Shown: positions 40,992 to 50,350, counted from the stretch's first letter. The stretch is 64,000 nt of DNA from an uncultured Lewinella sp. (GCA_913057725.1 CAJXOS010000001.1:1-64000); one strand, 5' to 3'. Translations and numbers: made by a program. The notes: generated from the sequence alone by a model not told the origin.

Positions 40992-42329
40992 ATGCAGCTA
41001 TATAGTACCAAAAACCTCGACCATAAAGTTGATCTCAAGAGAGCGGTCTTCGAAGGATTGCCTCCAGACAATGGCCTATACATGCCTGTCTCTATTCCAA
41101 AACTCCCTTCATCCTTCTTCGAAAAACTCCCAGATCTCAATATCACTGAGATAGGAATTGAAGTTTGCCGTTGCCTCTTAGGCGATACTATTGCGGAGAC
41201 AGACCTGCGAAACATAGTTGAAACAGCGATTAACTTCCCAGCACCGGTAATGCAGCTAGATGAGCAAAAGGCAATTTTGGAATTATTCCATGGCCCTTCT
41301 TTAGCTTTCAAAGATTTCGGTGCTCGATTTATGGCTCAATTGATGAGCTACTTCAACCAGGGAGAGGAACAAGATCTGACTATTCTAGTAGCAACTTCAG
41401 GTGATACTGGAGGTGCAGTTGCGGCAGGGTTCTACCAGACTCCAGGGATACGAGTGGTTATCCTCTACCCTTCTGGCAAAGTGAGTCCTTTACAAGAAAA
41501 GCAACTCACTACGCTTGGTCACAATATCACAGCACTGGAAGTAGATGGCACATTCGACGATTGCCAAGCCTTAGTCAAACAAGCTTTTCTTGACCAAGAT
41601 CTAAGGAGTAAGATTCGTATTAGTTCGGCTAATTCAATTAATATTTCTCGTCTGATTCCTCAATCATTCTACTATTTCGATGCCTATCGTCAAGTCATGG
41701 ACCAAGGCAAAAAGCTTGTCTTTTGCGTACCATCAGGTAACTTTGGCAATTTGACTGCAGGACTTTTAGCGCATAAAATGGGCTTACCTGTTCATCACTT
41801 CATTGCGGCCACTAACAGCAACGATGTAGTTCCAGCTTATTTACGAGAAGGAGATTACATCCCACGGCCTTCTGTTCGGACAATTTCTAATGCAATGGAC
41901 GTAGGCAATCCAAGTAATTTTGCTCGAATGATTGACCTTTTTAGTACTGCAAAAGGACGTGGTGTACCTACCGATAATGGTATATGGAAAGACATGAAAG
42001 GCATGATTTCAGGTTATGCCTTCGATGACCCTACCACCGAAAAGGCAGTGCAGTCTGTAAAAACAACTTACAACTACACTATCGATCCTCATGGTGCAGT
42101 GGGTTATTTGGCGCTAGATTCATATCAAGCGGATCATCCAGACACCCTTGGACTCATTTTGGAAACGGCTCACCCAGCCAAATTCCGAGAAGATATGGAG
42201 CGCATAATGGATGGTCCAATCCACATTCCAGAACGTCTTGCCGCCATCGAAAACGACATAAAGGTATCCGTGAAGATGGGAATTGGGTATAAAGAATTCT
42301 CTTCCTGGCTAAAGGACAACCTTCTCTAA
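40992..42329 (+). CDS. thrC: Threonine synthase
   Basis: FHGPSLAFKDFGARFMAQLM, VATSGDTGGAVAAGF, SANSINISRLIPQ. Confidence 0.96.
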   Translation: MQLYSTKNLDHKVDLKRAVFEGLPPDNGLYMPVSIPKLPSSFFEKLPDLNITEIGIEVCRCLLGDTIAETDLRNIVETAINFPAPVMQLDEQKAILELFHGPSLAFKDFGARFMAQLMSYFNQGEEQDLTILVATSGDTGGAVAAGFYQTPGIRVVILYPSGKVSPLQEKQLTTLGHNITALEVDGTFDDCQALVKQAFLDQDLRSKIRISSANSINISRLIPQSFYYFDAYRQVMDQGKKLVFCVPSGNFGNLTAGLLAHKMGLPVHHFIAATNSNDVVPAYLREGDYIPRPSVRTISNAMDVGNPSNFARMIDLFSTAKGRGVPTDNGIWKDMKGMISGYAFDDPTTEKAVQSVKTTYNYTIDPHGAVGYLALDSYQADHPDTLGLILETAHPAKFREDMERIMDGPIHIPERLAAIENDIKVSVKMGIGYKEFSSWLKDNLL

Positions 42330-42350
42330 GAAAGAAAAAACGCTTGATCT

Positions 42351-42382
42351 AAAGCCCCTGTTACTTGGTAGCAGGGGCTTTT
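42351..42382 (+). terminator. Intrinsic terminator of the thr operon
   Basis: AAAGCCCCTG-TTACTTGGTAG-CAGGGGCTTTT. Confidence 0.88.
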
Positions 42383-42389
42383 CTTATGA

Positions 42390-42405
42390 TGTTCCACGTG
42401 GAACA
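42390..42405. promoter_or_regulatory. parS-like ParB-binding palindrome, copy 1
   Basis: TGTTCCACGTGGAACA, perfect 16-bp palindrome; one substitution from the canonical TGTTCCACGTGAAACA. Confidence 0.85.
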
Positions 42406-42481
42406 TTAGGCACAAAAAAGCCGTTTTTATGTAAACATTTGCCCCCCTTTTTCACTTCTTATTACACTAATTTCAGTGCAA

Positions 42482-42497
42482 TGTTCCACGTGGAACA
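42482..42497. promoter_or_regulatory. parS-like ParB-binding palindrome, copy 2
   Basis: Identical TGTTCCACGTGGAACA 92 bp downstream of copy 1. Confidence 0.85.
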
Positions 42498-42548
42498 CGC
42501 ACATGCTTGTGCAATTTATCACCTTTGTGCTTGTCAAAAAACGCTACC

Positions 42549-44885
42549 ATGAGTCTTAAAAAACTTTCCTTCTTCAGCTTCATTGCGCTACTTGGGCTTA
42601 CACTATCTGCCCAAGATAAGCGCTACAATCACAGCAAGTTTAAACAACTTCAGTACGAACTATCAACTCCAAATGTATACCGGACTGCCTCTGGTGCACC
42701 AGGTCATATGTACTGGCAACAGCAAGCAGACTATGTAATTTCCGTCGAACTGGACGATGAAAACCAGCGCATCTCCGGAGACGAGACCATCACATACCAT
42801 AACAACTCACCAGACGCACTGTCCTTTTTATGGGTTCAACTCGATCAAAACATGCGAGCGAAGGACTCTGACACCTATAAGGTGCGGACCAATAGCATTG
42901 ATGATCGCATGTCATTGCGTGGCATCAATGGTCTTGAACCATGGTTTGACGGTGGCTTCAAACTTGAACATGTGAGAGATGGGTCGAATAGTCCCCTCCC
43001 CTATACCATCGTAAAAACCATGATGCGCATTGATTTACCCGAGCCATTAAAGGCCGGAGAAAAGACTACTTTGAAAATTAAGTGGTCTTATAATATCAAT
43101 GATCGTATGAAAATCGGTGGACGTTCAGGTTTTGAATACTTCGAAGAAGACGATAATTACCTATATACTATAGCTCAGTTCTTCCCAAGAATGGCTGTAT
43201 ACAGTGATAATGAGGGATGGCAAAACAAGCAATTCCTAGGTAGCGGTGAATTCACTTTGCCTTTCGGAAACTACGATGTAAAGATCACTGTACCTTCTGA
43301 TCACAAAGTTGCATCAACCGGAGTACTACAAAATCCAAAGGATGTACTCTCTAAAGAAGAGCAAGATCGATTCGCAGAAGCAAAGAAAGCTAGAGAAGAA
43401 CCCGTAATTATTGTTACGGAAGAAGAAGCAATTGCTAACGAAAAAGAGAAAGCTACCACTACTAGCACCTGGCACTTTAAAGCAGAGAATGTACGTGACT
43501 TCGCTTTTGCATCTTCTCGGAAATTTATCTGGGATGCGATGGGGGTAGATCAAGAAGATGGTTCAGTAGTATTGGCAATGTCAATGTACCCTAAGGAAGG
43601 TAATCCACTTTGGGAACAATACTCAACTAAAGCAGTAGCACATACACTAAAGTGGTACAGCCATTATACCTTCCCCTACCCTTACCCAGTTGCATGGTCT
43701 ATTCACGCTGCTCGTATAGGTATGGAGTACCCAATGATTTGCTTCAACTTCGGACGTCCTGAGAAAGATGGAACTTACTCTCAACGGACTAAGTATGGTA
43801 TGATTGGTGTAATCATTCACGAAGTAGGCCACAACTATTTCCCAATGATTGTAAACTCTGATGAGCGCCAATGGACCTGGATGGATGAAGGGCTGAACTC
43901 ATTCTTGCAGTACCTTACCGAGCAACAGTGGGAACGTGACTACCCTAGTCGCCGTGGTCCAGCAAAGAATATTGTATCATACATGAGTGGTGATAAAGAT
44001 GGCATTGTACCAATTATGACCAACTCTGAATCTGTTCTTCAGTTTGGAAACAATGCTTATGGTAAGCCAGCAACAGCATTGAATATTCTTCGGGAGACAG
44101 TCATGGGTCGTGAGCTCTTTGATTATGCCTTTAAAGAATATTCAAATCGTTGGATGTTCAAGCATCCTTCTCCAGATGATTTCTTCCGCACGATGGAAGA
44201 TGCTTCAGCAGTAGATCTTGATTGGTTCTGGCGTGGATGGTTTTTCACCAATGATCATGTAGACATTGCTTTGAGTGATGTCAAGTGGTACCAAATCAGT
44301 ACTAACGATCCTGATGTAGAAAATGCCTTGGCTCGTCAGAAAGAAGAGGAAGACCCTCGCCGCATTGGTAGTATTCGTAATGAGGAGCAGATTGCACAAA
44401 CACAGGATGAGATTGATACAAGCCTTCGTGACTTCTATACAGAGTATGATCCACTGGAAGTAAGTGTTCTTGACCGACAAGATTATGAGCGTTTTGTCTC
44501 TTCTCTTTCCGATGATGAAAAAGCTGTACTAGAGGCAAACAAGAATTACTATGAACTCACCTTCGATAATGAAGGAGGTCTAGTAATGCCAATTCTTATC
44601 CAGTTGGAGTTCGTAGATGGTAGTACGGAAGATCACCATATCCCTGCTGAGATCTGGCGTCGTAACAATGACAGAGTAACTAAAGTTTTAGTTACAGATC
44701 GTGAAGTATCCTCTATTGTTATCGATCCATACCTAGAAACAGCTGACACAGATCGTAGTGACAACTACTTCCCTGCTCGCAGAGAATCAAACCGCTTTGA
44801 ACTTTACCGTCGCCAGAATTGGGGTGGTGGTGAAAACCCAATGCAACGTGCCCGCCGAGCAAAGGAAGCTCAGGGCTCAAACTAG
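42549..44885 (+). CDS. M1 family metallopeptidase
   Basis: GMIGVIIHEVGHNYFPMIVNSDERQWTWMDEGLNSFLQYL (HEVGH zinc motif with downstream E); signal peptide; ATG at 42549. Confidence 0.92.
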   Translation: MSLKKLSFFSFIALLGLTLSAQDKRYNHSKFKQLQYELSTPNVYRTASGAPGHMYWQQQADYVISVELDDENQRISGDETITYHNNSPDALSFLWVQLDQNMRAKDSDTYKVRTNSIDDRMSLRGINGLEPWFDGGFKLEHVRDGSNSPLPYTIVKTMMRIDLPEPLKAGEKTTLKIKWSYNINDRMKIGGRSGFEYFEEDDNYLYTIAQFFPRMAVYSDNEGWQNKQFLGSGEFTLPFGNYDVKITVPSDHKVASTGVLQNPKDVLSKEEQDRFAEAKKAREEPVIIVTEEEAIANEKEKATTTSTWHFKAENVRDFAFASSRKFIWDAMGVDQEDGSVVLAMSMYPKEGNPLWEQYSTKAVAHTLKWYSHYTFPYPYPVAWSIHAARIGMEYPMICFNFGRPEKDGTYSQRTKYGMIGVIIHEVGHNYFPMIVNSDERQWTWMDEGLNSFLQYLTEQQWERDYPSRRGPAKNIVSYMSGDKDGIVPIMTNSESVLQFGNNAYGKPATALNILRETVMGRELFDYAFKEYSNRWMFKHPSPDDFFRTMEDASAVDLDWFWRGWFFTNDHVDIALSDVKWYQISTNDPDVENALARQKEEEDPRRIGSIRNEEQIAQTQDEIDTSLRDFYTEYDPLEVSVLDRQDYERFVSSLSDDEKAVLEANKNYYELTFDNEGGLVMPILIQLEFVDGSTEDHHIPAEIWRRNNDRVTKVLVTDREVSSIVIDPYLETADTDRSDNYFPARRESNRFELYRRQNWGGGENPMQRARRAKEAQGSN

Positions 44886-44907
44886 GAAATATTAGTTTGC
44901 AGTGAGT

Positions 44908-44950
44908 AGGCTCGCCTTAGGATGACACATCCTGGGGCGAGCCTTTTTTT
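44908..44950 (+). terminator. Intrinsic terminator overlapping the convergent hipT 3' end
   Basis: AGGCTCGCCttAGGATgacacATCCTggGGCGAGCCTTTTTTT. Confidence 0.9.
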
Positions 44951-45945
44951 AGATAATTCCGTCGAGTACGAAAGTCTTGGATGTAACCACGTTTCGCATT
45001 GGAAGCCAATAAGGATCGTTCAACTAATTGTACAACCTCGTCTGTTTTCTCCAGATAACTATCCAGAAGTTTTGCCGTTCGCTTGGGCCGCATCTGCCAA
45101 CGTTGCGCTAGCTCCACAAAATCAGCATAGGCAGGATGGCCTTGTTTTATCCATTCCTCCGAACGATGATCATCAGCAAAGAGACCAGCACTCAGCGCAA
45201 AGTCGGTATCGTCTACGTGGAGACGAGTATTCAACAAATCATATGCAGGACTTAAGAAGTAATCCCCTTGTGGACTCTCGAGTACAGAGAAATTCTTCAA
45301 ATGTGCATCACCATTAGAAAACAGGTAATTGAACACTACTAATTGAAAGAGTTTCTCGATCTCTACTCGCCACGCAGGCAAGAACTCCTGTAGTACTAAT
45401 CCGAGTGCCTCATAACTATAATTATACTTGAAGTTAGGTCCCGCATTTTCACTAGTTTTTCCGGCTAGTGATGCAAAGTCCTCACTCCCCCATTTATGTC
45501 CATCGGCTCCCAGGTCAAATCGTCTTGTTAAATATGCTGGTGTTCCGTCAGCAAAAAAAACAAGTGCATTTGCTGCAGTACGAATTCCAAACACTTGCTC
45601 AGCAATCTGCATCGTCAAGTGCTCATTCATAGGAGCCTGGTCTACCCTCTTTAAATCTCTCGGGATCGGCTTGAGGATATATTGTCCTTGTTCATGAGCA
45701 TGAGTCAGTCGCAAAGATTTCCCATCTAAAACCATACTTGATTTTTCCTGAACGCCAGAAACCGAGAGCCTTTTACGATTATCAATGAACGCTGCAGCCG
45801 TTTCTTCATTTACTGTTGGTGGAGCAAATGGTAAAACATGCGAGACTCGTGCACCATCAAATAGACGGCGTAGAGCAACTGGACTGTAAGTAGTATAACC
45901 TTCAGCCAAAGTACTAGGACAATATTGTAGTTGTTCCAGATTCAT
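44917..45945 (-). CDS. hipT: HipA/HipT-like serine/threonine kinase toxin
   Basis: Gly-rich loop RLSVSGVQEKSSM, catalytic NYLFSNGDAHLKNFSV, metal-binding SPAYDLLNTR; lacks the HipA N-terminal subdomain, which is a separate upstream gene. Confidence 0.88.
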   Translation of the reverse strand: MNLEQLQYCPSTLAEGYTTYSPVALRRLFDGARVSHVLPFAPPTVNEETAAAFIDNRKRLSVSGVQEKSSMVLDGKSLRLTHAHEQGQYILKPIPRDLKRVDQAPMNEHLTMQIAEQVFGIRTAANALVFFADGTPAYLTRRFDLGADGHKWGSEDFASLAGKTSENAGPNFKYNYSYEALGLVLQEFLPAWRVEIEKLFQLVVFNYLFSNGDAHLKNFSVLESPQGDYFLSPAYDLLNTRLHVDDTDFALSAGLFADDHRSEEWIKQGHPAYADFVELAQRWQMRPKRTAKLLDSYLEKTDEVVQLVERSLLASNAKRGYIQDFRTRRNYLKKGSPQDVSS

Positions 45946-45951
45946 GTTTCT

Positions 45952-46278
45952 TTATTCTTCTGCTTCCACAGTAATTGCTCCAATCGTATCATGAACTGCC
46001 GTAGCAAGTAGTAATCCAAAATGATCATTTTCATCAATCTTCAACTGCTGACTTTGCAAACGCCGATTCACACCTTCACTTAACATGTTGAAGAAAAAAG
46101 GAAATAGGTAGTCACTCTCATATGCTCCTATTCGCTTTGGCAAACGTAAGCTTACAGCTGAAGCTTTAGGATCCACAACCCAAGCTTCATCATAAGTAAA
46201 AACATAACCACCTCCAGCACGCTCAGCCAATGTACCCACCCGTTTTCCATTGCGATAGACAATCGCTCTACGTTCCAT
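45952..46278 (-). CDS. hipS: HipA N-terminal-subdomain protein (HipS-like)
   Basis: MERRAIVYRNGKRVGTLAE..FTYDEAWVVDPKASAVSLRLPKR..PFFFNMLSEGVNR resembles the HipA N-terminal domain. Confidence 0.85.
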   Translation of the reverse strand: MERRAIVYRNGKRVGTLAERAGGGYVFTYDEAWVVDPKASAVSLRLPKRIGAYESDYLFPFFFNMLSEGVNRRLQSQQLKIDENDHFGLLLATAVHDTIGAITVEAEE

Positions 46279-46537
46279 GATCAGTCATTTTCTTCACTTG
46301 CAATACCAACTCTAAGCCTAAAACTTCGGTTAGCTTTTCCAATACCTCAAGCGTTGGATTATTCTGACCACGCTCCAATTTATAGAGGGTATTTATACTG
46401 ATATCAGCCAACTCCGCTAAATGAGGTTGAGTAAGGCCTAATGACTTTCGCCTAGCCTTAATAATTGTTCCTATTTGCTCAACTAACACTATAGTGTGAT
46501 TTTTACTTAAAATAAGGGGTTCTTCTATACTTGTCAA
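46268..46537 (-). CDS. hipB: XRE-family HTH antitoxin (HipB-like); possible internal GTG start
   Basis: QIGTIIKARRKSLGLTQPHLAELADISINTLYKLERGQNNPTLEVLEKLTEVLGLEL; 11-bp overlap with hipS. Confidence 0.87.
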   Translation of the reverse strand: MTSIEEPLILSKNHTIVLVEQIGTIIKARRKSLGLTQPHLAELADISINTLYKLERGQNNPTLEVLEKLTEVLGLELVLQVKKMTDHGT

Positions 46538-46623
46538 GTCTAAATCACACCTTAATGTGATTTTAATCTAAATAAGTAAAATTTAAGCTTTCAAACTACC
46601 AAAATCATATTTTAATGTGATTT
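46481..46623. promoter_or_regulatory. Three phased palindromic operators (candidate HipB sites)
   Basis: 46481-46502 AACTAACA-ctatag-TGTGATTT; 46542-46563 AAATCACA-ccttaa-TGTGATTT; 46602-46623 AAATCATA-ttttaa-TGTGATTT. Confidence 0.8.
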
Positions 46624-46709
46624 CAGCTACCATGCATTAATATCCATGCAGTATTGTCCTGAAGTCCGCTTCAGAATGAACCAAACAGATGCTTCACTCA
46701 TATTAAGAC

Positions 46710-46717
46710 TATCTTTG
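46710..46717 (+). promoter_or_regulatory. Candidate -7 promoter element TATCTTTG for mvaD
   Basis: Exact TAnnTTTG match 26 nt before the ATG at 46744. Confidence 0.5.
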
Positions 46718-46743
46718 GCACATCAAAGCCATCTGTATCATCA

Positions 46744-47832
46744 ATGGAGTATAGTAATCCAAAACTCATACTGGATAGTAGTACGATTGAAGCCGGCAAA
46801 ATTCGTTGGCGTAGTCCGAGTAATATTGCCCTCGTCAAATACTGGGGTAAGTACGGTCAACAGCAGCCGCGTAATCCATCTATTAGTTTAACGCTATCGC
46901 AAGCAGCAACTGATACAACTCTCAGTTACGGACCAAAGCAAGCAGATCGAGACATTGATCTTGAATTCTATTTTGCCGGAGAGTCACGTCCTGACTTTGC
47001 GCAGAAGGTCGAAAAATACTTCCTCTCTCTGCTTCCAGTTTTTCCTTTCCTAAAGCAGCTTCACCTTAGGATCGATACAGACAATAGCTTTCCCCACTCT
47101 GCGGGTATTGCTTCTTCCGCATCAGCGATGAGTGCGTTAGCGCTTATTCTTTGTGGCATGGAAAAACGCTTCTTCAATACACTTTCGGAAGAATCCGAAT
47201 TCTTACAAAAAGCATCTTATCTATCTCGCTTGGGTTCAGGTAGTGCATGCCGCTCAGTTTATCCGCATGTTGCTATCTGGGGAGATACGGCTAGTGCTCC
47301 CGCAGCCAGCAATGATTTTGCTATTCCATATGCAGATGAGGTAGATCCAATTTTCCAGAGTTATCATGATGATATATTAATCATTAGCCGCGCCGAGAAA
47401 AGTGTTAGTAGTAGAGCTGGACACCAGTTAATGGAGGATAACCTGTATGCAGAAAATCGCTACCAACAAGCACGTCAAAGACTGACTCGCCTAATCGATG
47501 CAATGAAGGAGGGTGACCTGGAGACTTTCGGGAAAATCACCGAATCGGAGGCACTTACCTTGCACGCCTTAATGATGACCTCTAATCCGCCTTACCTACT
47601 TATGGAGCCAAATAGTATTGCAGCTATTCGCAAGGTTCAGGATTTTCGGGCTGATACTGGCCATCCATTGTATTTCACTTTGGATGCAGGTCCAAATCTA
47701 CATTTACTCTATCCGGATAATATTGCGGAGCCCGTAAAGGAGTTCATTCGCACTGAATTGGTACCGCTTTGTCAAGATGGATTATACATTGCTGACCGTT
47801 GTGGTGCCGGACCAGAAGAATTAGAAGCTTAA
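46744..47832 (+). CDS. mvaD: Diphosphomevalonate decarboxylase
   Basis: WRSPSNIALVKYWGKYGQQQPRNPSISLTL; NSFPHSAGIASSASAMSALA; LSRLGSGSACRSVYPHVAIWG. Confidence 0.93.
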   Translation: MEYSNPKLILDSSTIEAGKIRWRSPSNIALVKYWGKYGQQQPRNPSISLTLSQAATDTTLSYGPKQADRDIDLEFYFAGESRPDFAQKVEKYFLSLLPVFPFLKQLHLRIDTDNSFPHSAGIASSASAMSALALILCGMEKRFFNTLSEESEFLQKASYLSRLGSGSACRSVYPHVAIWGDTASAPAASNDFAIPYADEVDPIFQSYHDDILIISRAEKSVSSRAGHQLMEDNLYAENRYQQARQRLTRLIDAMKEGDLETFGKITESEALTLHALMMTSNPPYLLMEPNSIAAIRKVQDFRADTGHPLYFTLDAGPNLHLLYPDNIAEPVKEFIRTELVPLCQDGLYIADRCGAGPEELEA

Positions 47833-47912
47833 GTCAATGTAGAGATAGTAAATCCGAACCTTTTTTACTTCCCGCTGAAAACTCTTCTTGCCTTTAATTC
47901 TGACCAAACGCT

Positions 47913-47920
47913 TATCTTTG
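47913..47920 (+). promoter_or_regulatory. Candidate -7 promoter element TATCTTTG
   Basis: Exact TAnnTTTG match about 58 nt upstream of the ATG at 47978. Confidence 0.5.
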
Positions 47921-47977
47921 CATCTTAATCCTAACAAAACGAAGCCATAAATCTAAGGGCTTCAAAAAGTGTGTCTT

Positions 47978-49225
47978 ATGGATTTATTTGCAAAGATGAA
48001 AGCAGACCGGGGGCCACTCGGTAAATACTCAGAGTTTGCTCACGGCTACTATACCTTTCCAAAACTTGAAGGTGAACTTGGCAGTCGAATGAAATTCCAA
48101 GGCAAGGAGATGATTGTCTGGAGTGTCAACAATTACCTTGGTTTAGGTAACCACCCTGAAGTACGTAAGGCTGATGCCGATGCGGCTAAGGATTGGGGGT
48201 TGGCTTACCCAATGGGTAGCCGAATGATGTCAGGTGAAACTAAGTACCACGAGGAGCTCGAGCAAAAGTTGGCAGATCACGTGCAGAAGGAAGAAGGCCT
48301 ACTGCTCAACTTTGGTTATCAAGGTATCATGTCTATTGTGGATGCATTGCTGACTCGTCGTGATGTAGTTGTCTACGACAAAGACAACCATGCATGTATC
48401 TATGATGGTATCCGCATGCACATCGGACCACGTTATGCTTTTGAGCACAATGATATTGATAGCTTTAAAAAGCAAATGGAGAAAGCTACTGCCAAAGCAG
48501 AAGAAACTGGCGGTGGTATCCTTGTTATTACTGAGGGTGTATTTGGTATGCGTGGTGAACAAGGTATCCTAAAGGAGATTGTTGCTACTCGTGATCAGTA
48601 TGACTTCCGTCTACTTGTAGATGATGCTCACGGTTATGGTACATTAGGTGCTACTGGCGCTGGTGCTGGTGAGGAGCAAGGTGTACAAGATGAGATCGAT
48701 ATCTACTTCAGCACATTCGCAAAATCAATGGCTGGAATAGGCGCCTTTGCTGCCGGTGATGCCGACGTTATCAACTTCCTACGTTATAACCTTCGTTCAC
48801 AGATCTACGCGAAGTCACTTCCTATGCCAATGGTAATTGGTGCATTGAAGCGTTTCGAGTTGATGCGAGCTATGCCAGAATTGAAAGAACGTCTTTGGCG
48901 TAATGTGAACATGTTGCAGAAGGGGCTACAAGATGCTGGTTTCTATATCGGAAATACTGGTGCCTGTGTTACACCTGTATACATGAAAGGTAGTGTAGGT
49001 GAAGCCATTGCACTGGTTAAAGACCTACGTGAAAACTTTGGTATCTTCTGTTCAATCGTGGTTTATCCAGTTATCCCGAAGGGGCAAATGATCTTGCGTC
49101 TGATCCCTACTGCTTCGCACACCGAAGAGGATATCACAACTACTTTGGAAGCCTTCAAAGCTATTCGTACTAAGTTAGAGGACGGTATCTATGCTGCTGA
49201 AGGAGCCTTAGTTACTGATGATTAA
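47978..49225 (+). CDS. Class I/II PLP-dependent aminotransferase, KBL/AONS/serine palmitoyltransferase family
   Basis: VWSVNNYLGLGNHPEVRKA, LVDDAHGYGTLGATGAGAGEE, STFAKSMAGIGAFAAGD. Confidence 0.88.
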   Translation: MDLFAKMKADRGPLGKYSEFAHGYYTFPKLEGELGSRMKFQGKEMIVWSVNNYLGLGNHPEVRKADADAAKDWGLAYPMGSRMMSGETKYHEELEQKLADHVQKEEGLLLNFGYQGIMSIVDALLTRRDVVVYDKDNHACIYDGIRMHIGPRYAFEHNDIDSFKKQMEKATAKAEETGGGILVITEGVFGMRGEQGILKEIVATRDQYDFRLLVDDAHGYGTLGATGAGAGEEQGVQDEIDIYFSTFAKSMAGIGAFAAGDADVINFLRYNLRSQIYAKSLPMPMVIGALKRFELMRAMPELKERLWRNVNMLQKGLQDAGFYIGNTGACVTPVYMKGSVGEAIALVKDLRENFGIFCSIVVYPVIPKGQMILRLIPTASHTEEDITTTLEAFKAIRTKLEDGIYAAEGALVTDD

Positions 49226-49250
49226 TTGATACTTTTCATCAATATAGAAG

Positions 49251-49287
49251 AAGCGGCCCGGAACATCACTGATGATTCGGGCCGCTT
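49251..49287 (+). terminator. Intrinsic terminator
   Basis: AAGCGGCCCGgA...TtCGGGCCGCTT hairpin. Confidence 0.85.
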
Positions 49288-49332
49288 TGATTATGAGGCT
49301 TTTAGGAATTAATTTGAGGCATTATCGGATGC

Positions 49333-50199
49333 TTACAGGGAGCCAAATTTCACTAGCTCAAACTCAGGTGTCGATTCAAATTGCTGCTTAAGAATTCCCA
49401 GGTGGCCAGCACCAAATAGCACAAGTACTCGATCGTCTTCTTGGATATCAAGACGTTGAATTTTCCGAAAAATCCGCAGATTGCGGTTATACCAATAGGT
49501 AGCTAAAAAGTCTGGCCCGATCGTTTCTCCCAGGGTAAAATCACCAATGAGATAAGCTCCATGTCCCCGGCGAATGACGTCATCGCGATTCATATACTTA
49601 AATACTTCCAGCAAGGACAATTCATTTTCGAGATAGGTTTCGTAGTCGTAAAAAGTAGTGTATAGGGAGTCAAATAAACCCTCGCTTTGCCAATCATAAT
49701 CCTTGAACATTTCTTCAAATACTGGACGAACACTAGCAAAACGCTCATCCTCTTGCATATCTCCCAGTATTGACCCAGCATCACATCCATAGATGGTATC
49801 TAATCCCATCCGGTGCATTAGGCGAATACCGATTTGATCACGCTCATTGCGCTTAAGTTCTTCTTCCCCCTTCAACCAACGCTCGTAACGACGCATTAAA
49901 TAACCGGTATTCGCACCAGATTCAACTACAATTTTCGTCGGTTTAAAGCGTGCCAGGTAGTCCAATAGCTCGCGTACTTCGGCTTGCTTCTCTTGCGACT
50001 TCACGTCAATTTGATCCTCTTCCGCAATCTTGTGTGCATCCAGATTTGGATAGGAAAAATGAAAGGTCCCGACGAGCAAAACCTGTGGTAATTGTCGATC
50101 TCCAACTAAGATTGAGTCGGGTGAAGACTGCGCTTGAAGATCTGCTGTACCAAATACAACTAGCAACAAAAGTGCGGCAAATGAATATCTAAAGTTCAT
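49333..50199 (-). CDS. DUF5694-like (TraB-like) exported protein
   Basis: Signal peptide; VLLVGTFHFSYPNLD, KIVVESG, DRVLVLFGAGHLGILKQQF. Confidence 0.75.
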   Translation of the reverse strand: MNFRYSFAALLLLVVFGTADLQAQSSPDSILVGDRQLPQVLLVGTFHFSYPNLDAHKIAEEDQIDVKSQEKQAEVRELLDYLARFKPTKIVVESGANTGYLMRRYERWLKGEEELKRNERDQIGIRLMHRMGLDTIYGCDAGSILGDMQEDERFASVRPVFEEMFKDYDWQSEGLFDSLYTTFYDYETYLENELSLLEVFKYMNRDDVIRRGHGAYLIGDFTLGETIGPDFLATYWYNRNLRIFRKIQRLDIQEDDRVLVLFGAGHLGILKQQFESTPEFELVKFGSL

Positions 50200-50286
50200 A
50201 ACAAAATACAGTTTGGTTAATCGGATACTTCAAATGTAAAGGCTTGATTAACAGGTCAAAAGCGCGATCGATAATTCCTGGGATGC

Positions 50287-50350
50287 AATCGGCGAATCAC
50301 AGACCAGCACAAAATCTAAATTCACCGATTGAATTAGGTAATTCACCGAT
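50287..50350. promoter_or_regulatory. Candidate LytTR operator: two direct repeats AATTCACCGAT plus an inverted copy
   Basis: AATTCACCGAT at 50319-50329 and 50340-50350; AATCGGCGAAT at 50287-50297. Confidence 0.6.
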
